Shown here: one piece after another, positions 41,710 to 45,343 of the stretch
Numbering within the stretch: position 1 is the first letter of the stretch
Layout: the number at the start of each line of letters is the position of its first letter
DNA from: Bacteroidota bacterium
GTDB lineage: Bacteria > Bacteroidota > Ignavibacteria > UBA10030 > UBA8401
DNA length: 45,343 nt
Direction: 5' to 3'
NCBI GenBank assembly: GCA_013361065.1
Contig: JABWAK010000010.1
Coordinates: 1 to 45,343 of the forward strand
The notes under the pieces: generated by a model
What the model saw: the letters and a program-made list of their open reading frames with translations, nothing else
Database searches by the model: none
What the model was told of the DNA's origin: nothing
Program-made: the position numbers and the translations under genes

Positions 41710-42155
41710 AAAGACTCCATCTTCTGAAGTAACTTTTGCTTCCAATCCGACTGTGCAGGATTATAGTAAATTGTATCGATATAAAATTTGGGGAAATCCC
41801 TTTGCAACATTTGATTAAGTTCATCGAGGCTAATTCTTTCTTGTCCTTCTCCAAATGATTCAAACTGTGTAATAATTATAGTACTTGTAAAAACTGATTT
41901 TCGTTGCATTTCCATCATTATACTTCGACCAGCGAATGCATCAAAATAGTAACCATCTTCATTATCAGTAATGTCATATGTTGGTAAACTCATATCTAAA
42001 AGTAAAATATCCCAAGATTCCGATAAAAGGAACTTTAAGGCGGTTTGGTAAGACTTTACATGTTTAAACTCTAATGAACTTAAGGATGTAATTAAAAATG
42101 CACTAATTCTATCATATTTGTTTTGATCATCTTCGGCTATCAAAATCTTTTTCAT
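41706..42155 (-). CDS. dtcB: Stand-alone receiver domain protein (Detocs DtcB-like)
   Basis: A 149-aa single-domain receiver. The acidic pocket (E8-D9-D10 in LIAEDDQ) and the phospho-acceptor D54 (LLLDMSLP) are present, and T96 (IIITQF) is conserved. The lysine that normally follows at the next strand is missing; the segment reads IYYNPAQSDW. In Detocs the stand-alone receiver is thought to act as a phosphate buffer that prevents effector activation without infection; a changed switch pocket would fit a sink rather than an output regulator. It begins 29 nt inside the kinase gene and ends in a 4-nt ATGA overlap with the effector gene. Confidence 0.82.
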   Translation of the reverse strand: MKKILIAEDDQNKYDRISAFLITSLSSLEFKHVKSYQTALKFLLSESWDILLLDMSLPTYDITDNEDGYYFDAFAGRSIMMEMQRKSVFTSTIIITQFESFGEGQERISLDELNQMLQRDFPKFYIDTIYYNPAQSDWKQKLLQKMESL

Positions 42156-45100
42156 ATAATAGCCCTTTCTTATTTAGTTTTATAGTTAGTCTAAATACAT
42201 TTTCGGTGGGATAAGAAAAGAAAAATTTGTAATCATCAATTTTTAAATCGTATTTAATAATCTTACTGATTTTAGGTAAACCAGTGCCACCTTCTTTGCT
42301 AATAGAGTTTAGTGATACTCCTGATTGAAGCTCTTTAAGACGATTAGAGAGAATTGCAACAGGATCTTTTGAGCGCACCTCGGGTGATATTAGATTATCA
42401 AAACTTAGAGTAAAATACTGTGCATCAAAATGAGTTTTGATATATATATCATTTTTTTTTGCATCAACTCCAGAATGTTTTATAATATTTTCAAGTAAAG
42501 TTCGGAGAATGTCAGCAAAATGGGGCAACATATCTCCATTGATAATAATATTTGACTTAGAGTCAATTTTGGGTGAAATGGGAGAAAGTGAATGAAGATT
42601 ATTAATACTAGATACACAAACCGCGACTAATTCATTAAAATTAAACTGGAAGGGGAGCGTTTTACCGGTAACGTAAAACCAACGTGAAAGCTTATCAATT
42701 TCAATTTGAACGCTTGTCATGCAGATCGTTATGTTGCTTAAAAGTTCAGGCACATCATTATTTGGCAAAAGTAGTTTAATATCATTGTACAGATTGGTTA
42801 ACAAATCATACAACTCTTTCTGCAATTTAGTATTTAAGTATTCTCGGATTTTCTGGAGATTTTCATTGGTTCTTTTCCATAGCACTTGGAAAATATTATC
42901 AATAAAGCTTTCATAATTAGAAATATTTCGGAATGAAAATGTGTATATGCCTAACAAATCAAAATCTTCATAACTATAATCAAACAATCCATCAGGATTT
43001 CGATCTTCTGTCTTAATTTGCAGTAATGTATCTTTTAAGAAAAAAGTAATGTTGTCTATTCGCTCCGAAAATGATTTAAGCTTTTCTTGTACTTGATCCT
43101 TAATAATCTGAGGCTTATATGATAATTTCTCGTTCCAATAAGGATTTGATGTATAAAATTTGGTTTCACTATCAATTTGAGAAATTAAATTAAGCCGTTC
43201 AAATGTGTTTCGAATATGTCCTTGCAAGGTTCCATGTCGAATGCGAACAGAAAGATAAGAGTCTAAACCGTACTCATTGCTTGAAATAAAACGATCTCTG
43301 ATGTCAAAAAACAAGTCTCTAAAAGCTGCATTTAGAGAGATAAACAGTACTTGAAAATCATTATTGCTATCATCTTTTTTTGACTTAAGTGATAAAAACA
43401 TCGTTTTGGTATCCATGATTCGAAATTCTTCAGCACCCTTGTGTGTAGAATATTCTATATATCGAAGATAATTTTCTTTAATTATCTTTTCTCCGGTTCG
43501 CTTTATTCCTTCCTCGTCAACATATATCTTGCTCTCATCAATTTGCCGAACGGTTTGTCTTACCAAGAGTTTTGTATTTATAGACTCAATTTCTTTTAAG
43601 TAGTCTTCCTTGTTCACGGCGTCTAGAACTATTAAGTGTTGACAAATGGCGACTCTTTCTTGCTCTAAAGATATTGTATTTGAAAATTGATATGACGATC
43701 GCATTACATTTAGTGTGCAAATATGCCTTAAAAAATGCAGCATTAATGTCTTATCAAAAATTGCACCCGACGAAATTAATTGCAAGGGTGTTTTTGATTT
43801 ATTTGCATTGAGAAAATTATCGTAAGCAACATAAGTCATTCTATTTTCTTGATGTACGATCGAGTAAATAATTGGTATTTCAATATGCCGCATTAAATCA
43901 TTTCCCAGATTATTTTCAATCTCGGTGATTAATGACTTTAAATCAAAATATTTAACCGAAGCAGCATCAACCAAGTAATGTGAAACGGCAAATTGTGCTG
44001 CTTCTAATATTTTGCCGGTAAAAAGGTAACAACGAAATAGTTTTGGAAGAATATTCTCTAAAAATGGGTATGCCTTGTCTTTCTTTATTTGCAATTCGCT
44101 ATATAATTTATGAAACAGTATGAGAGAATCGGAAAAATTCGATTTCCTAAATTGTGAAATGGCTTTATAGTATGTGCTTCTTGATGGATCAATCTCGGGC
44201 GCGAAAACAATGTCTACATTTGATGAACATAAGCGAATAAAGTCTTCTGTAAATTTAATTGTTAAGCGATGGTGAAAATGATCAACAATTGATTCAATTA
44301 ATTGCAATTGTTTTTCACTGGACTGATGGAAGAAAGCAATTGAGGGGTTTAAGAAATGACAATTTAATTTTGTCAACAGTCGAAGATGATTGACAGCCTT
44401 TCCGTTTTTATTATTAATTATTTTTTTGAGCATCATGCCACTTGCAGTATCGTCTAGCAGCAGCGCTGTTTTATAAATAATTTCTCTCTGTTCTGATCCA
44501 ACAATTTGTCCCTTTGTTTTATTATCTAAGTACGTAAGTATGATATCTGCAAAAGAGCCATCAGGGAAAAGGTGATTATAAGTTTTACTTAAAATCACTG
44601 CCGATTTTATATAAATGTCATACAGTTCAATGATTTCTGGATAATCTTTTAGTAATAATTCACATTTAGAATAGCATGACTCATATCGTCCTGCAGTATA
44701 TTCATCAAGAATATCTAAAAAGGGTTCGCTTTGTTCGGCAAATTGAGTATCAACCCGGCAATTAATTATACATGATAAATTGTAGCACTCAGCTGATTTT
44801 AATTTCTTTGTTCCTAGCAACACATAATCATTAAACCATTCAGGTGGATCCTTCTCTAAAGACAGTTGATGCGCAACGCGGACAAAAGTTAAGTATCGAT
44901 CAATAATTGAATATTTTGAAGATTCAAATAAGATGAAAGGAAGGGATTCAATATTAGGAAGGCTTTCGTTTGCGTTTAGTACGAAACCTAAATAATCTTT
45001 TAGAACGATATCAGTTTGGGGTAATTCAAGCATTTTGCTAAGCTTAATGTTATAATTCTCATAGGAGATTTGTTTTTCGCTTCTAAGCTTAAAAAAATTT

Positions 45101-45343
45101 GAAAAAAAACGTACAAATTGGTCTATTTGTTGTATCCCGTTAATTTCATTAAGTATTTTTGAACTTGCCTCTAAACCTCCCCTAAATTCTTCTACAAGGA
45201 GCATATTCCGAATGCCCCAGATTGAGTACCCATAATCCGCTTGTATTTGCTCCAATGATTGTTTTGCTTCATCAAATTTCCCAAGCATGATTTGTTTGTC
45301 AAAGTGTATTTTCTTTTGAAGAAACGTGTTTATTTCTGTGGAA
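42127..45343 (-). CDS. dtcA: Detocs-type sensor kinase: TPR-like region plus HATPase domain (5'-partial)
   Basis: At least 1072 residues; the frame stays open past the ATG at 45288 to the window edge (upstream codons read STEINTFLQKKIHFDKQI), so the true N-terminus lies outside. The N-terminal about 450 residues are helical with TPR-like blocks (GKFDEAKQSLEQIQADYG; RYESCYSKCELLLKDYPE). A middle region contains RIRHGTLQGHIRNTFE (about 682-696 by ORF numbering). The C-terminus is a GHKL ATPase: N-box LLENIIKHSG (931-940) and G2-box GGTGLPKI; the G1 box is degenerate (FDNLIS, without DxGxG). No canonical H-E/D-x-x-T/P phospho-acceptor box is seen before the ATPase. It likely senses infection through the TPR part and phosphorylates both receivers. 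Confidence 0.82.
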   Translation of the reverse strand, partial: STEINTFLQKKIHFDKQIMLGKFDEAKQSLEQIQADYGYSIWGIRNMLLVEEFRGGLEASSKILNEINGIQQIDQFVRFFSNFFKLRSEKQISYENYNIKLSKMLELPQTDIVLKDYLGFVLNANESLPNIESLPFILFESSKYSIIDRYLTFVRVAHQLSLEKDPPEWFNDYVLLGTKKLKSAECYNLSCIINCRVDTQFAEQSEPFLDILDEYTAGRYESCYSKCELLLKDYPEIIELYDIYIKSAVILSKTYNHLFPDGSFADIILTYLDNKTKGQIVGSEQREIIYKTALLLDDTASGMMLKKIINNKNGKAVNHLRLLTKLNCHFLNPSIAFFHQSSEKQLQLIESIVDHFHHRLTIKFTEDFIRLCSSNVDIVFAPEIDPSRSTYYKAISQFRKSNFSDSLILFHKLYSELQIKKDKAYPFLENILPKLFRCYLFTGKILEAAQFAVSHYLVDAASVKYFDLKSLITEIENNLGNDLMRHIEIPIIYSIVHQENRMTYVAYDNFLNANKSKTPLQLISSGAIFDKTLMLHFLRHICTLNVMRSSYQFSNTISLEQERVAICQHLIVLDAVNKEDYLKEIESINTKLLVRQTVRQIDESKIYVDEEGIKRTGEKIIKENYLRYIEYSTHKGAEEFRIMDTKTMFLSLKSKKDDSNNDFQVLFISLNAAFRDLFFDIRDRFISSNEYGLDSYLSVRIRHGTLQGHIRNTFERLNLISQIDSETKFYTSNPYWNEKLSYKPQIIKDQVQEKLKSFSERIDNITFFLKDTLLQIKTEDRNPDGLFDYSYEDFDLLGIYTFSFRNISNYESFIDNIFQVLWKRTNENLQKIREYLNTKLQKELYDLLTNLYNDIKLLLPNNDVPELLSNITICMTSVQIEIDKLSRWFYVTGKTLPFQFNFNELVAVCVSSINNLHSLSPISPKIDSKSNIIINGDMLPHFADILRTLLENIIKHSGVDAKKNDIYIKTHFDAQYFTLSFDNLISPEVRSKDPVAILSNRLKELQSGVSLNSISKEGGTGLPKISKIIKYDLKIDDYKFFFSYPTENVFRLTIKLNKKGLLYEKDFDSRR

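Overview
The window looks like a chromosomal segment of a high-GC bacterium of the Bacteroidota/Chlorobiota/Ignavibacteriota group. Two secreted proteins end in the type IX secretion (T9SS) sorting domain with its NYPNPFNP motif. An S46 peptidase, a DUF3332 lipoprotein, a DUF6132 protein and PEGA/FN3 lipoproteins fit the same group, and two housekeeping promoters read TTGACT-17 bp-TAnnTTTG, the Bacteroidota-style -7 element. No rRNA, tRNA, CRISPR array, transposase or integrase was seen. The exact lineage is an inference.

Layout. 1-2118: end of an S46 dipeptidyl-peptidase, malate dehydrogenase, and rpmA/rplU. 2169-6230: a minus-strand redox/sulfur block made of three rhodaneses (cytosolic, membrane-anchored, exported), DUF302, OsmC, DUF6132, FmdB, thioredoxin and DUF2892. 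It lies downstream of an ECF sigma factor and a soluble RsrA-like zinc anti-sigma factor. The same promoter-like motif (TGAATCCTTTT-12 bp-CATCCTAT) precedes both the sigma gene and the redox operon, so the block reads as a self-contained thiol-stress regulon. 6381-14670: an MBL-fold hydrolase, the mreD-mrdA-rodA elongation operon, a BNR/T9SS protein, a Bax-inhibitor-1 protein, a TauE/SafE permease and a DUF3267 putative membrane metallopeptidase. 14904-18161: a small exported protein, an NagX/HGSNAT-like membrane acyltransferase and a GH13 amylase. 18355-24668: an RND efflux pair and an FN3 lipoprotein. 24755-39929: a DEAD-box helicase, a TraB/GumN-like protein, a T9SS subtilase, a VWA membrane protein, DUF423, DUF3332, a HutG-like ureohydrolase, a DUF4382 lipoprotein, several small proteins, a zincin, a diheme cytochrome c under a palindromic operator, and a PEGA/FN3 lipoprotein pair.

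From about 40.1 kb to the right edge the DNA turns sharply AT-rich, and its codon use (AAA, ATA, TTA) differs from the rest. This island carries a three-gene, overlapping minus-strand operon: a large TPR plus HATPase sensor kinase (running off the window), a stand-alone receiver, and a receiver fused to a nucleoside-phosphorylase-fold domain. The architecture and gene order match the Detocs anti-phage family (dtcA-dtcB-dtcC), whose effector is an ATP/dATP nucleosidase. It is the most exciting system here, with unusual features: no canonical kinase H-box and a receiver without its conserved lysine.

Other non-coding signals: a paired 13-bp palindrome (GGTGACTGTCACC, 33-bp period) in three intergenic copies, an 18-bp perfect operator at the cytochrome promoter, several TAnnTT boxes only 8-12 nt before start codons (possible leaderless mRNAs), and numerous intrinsic terminators. 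All motif positions were found by eye; no database search was run.
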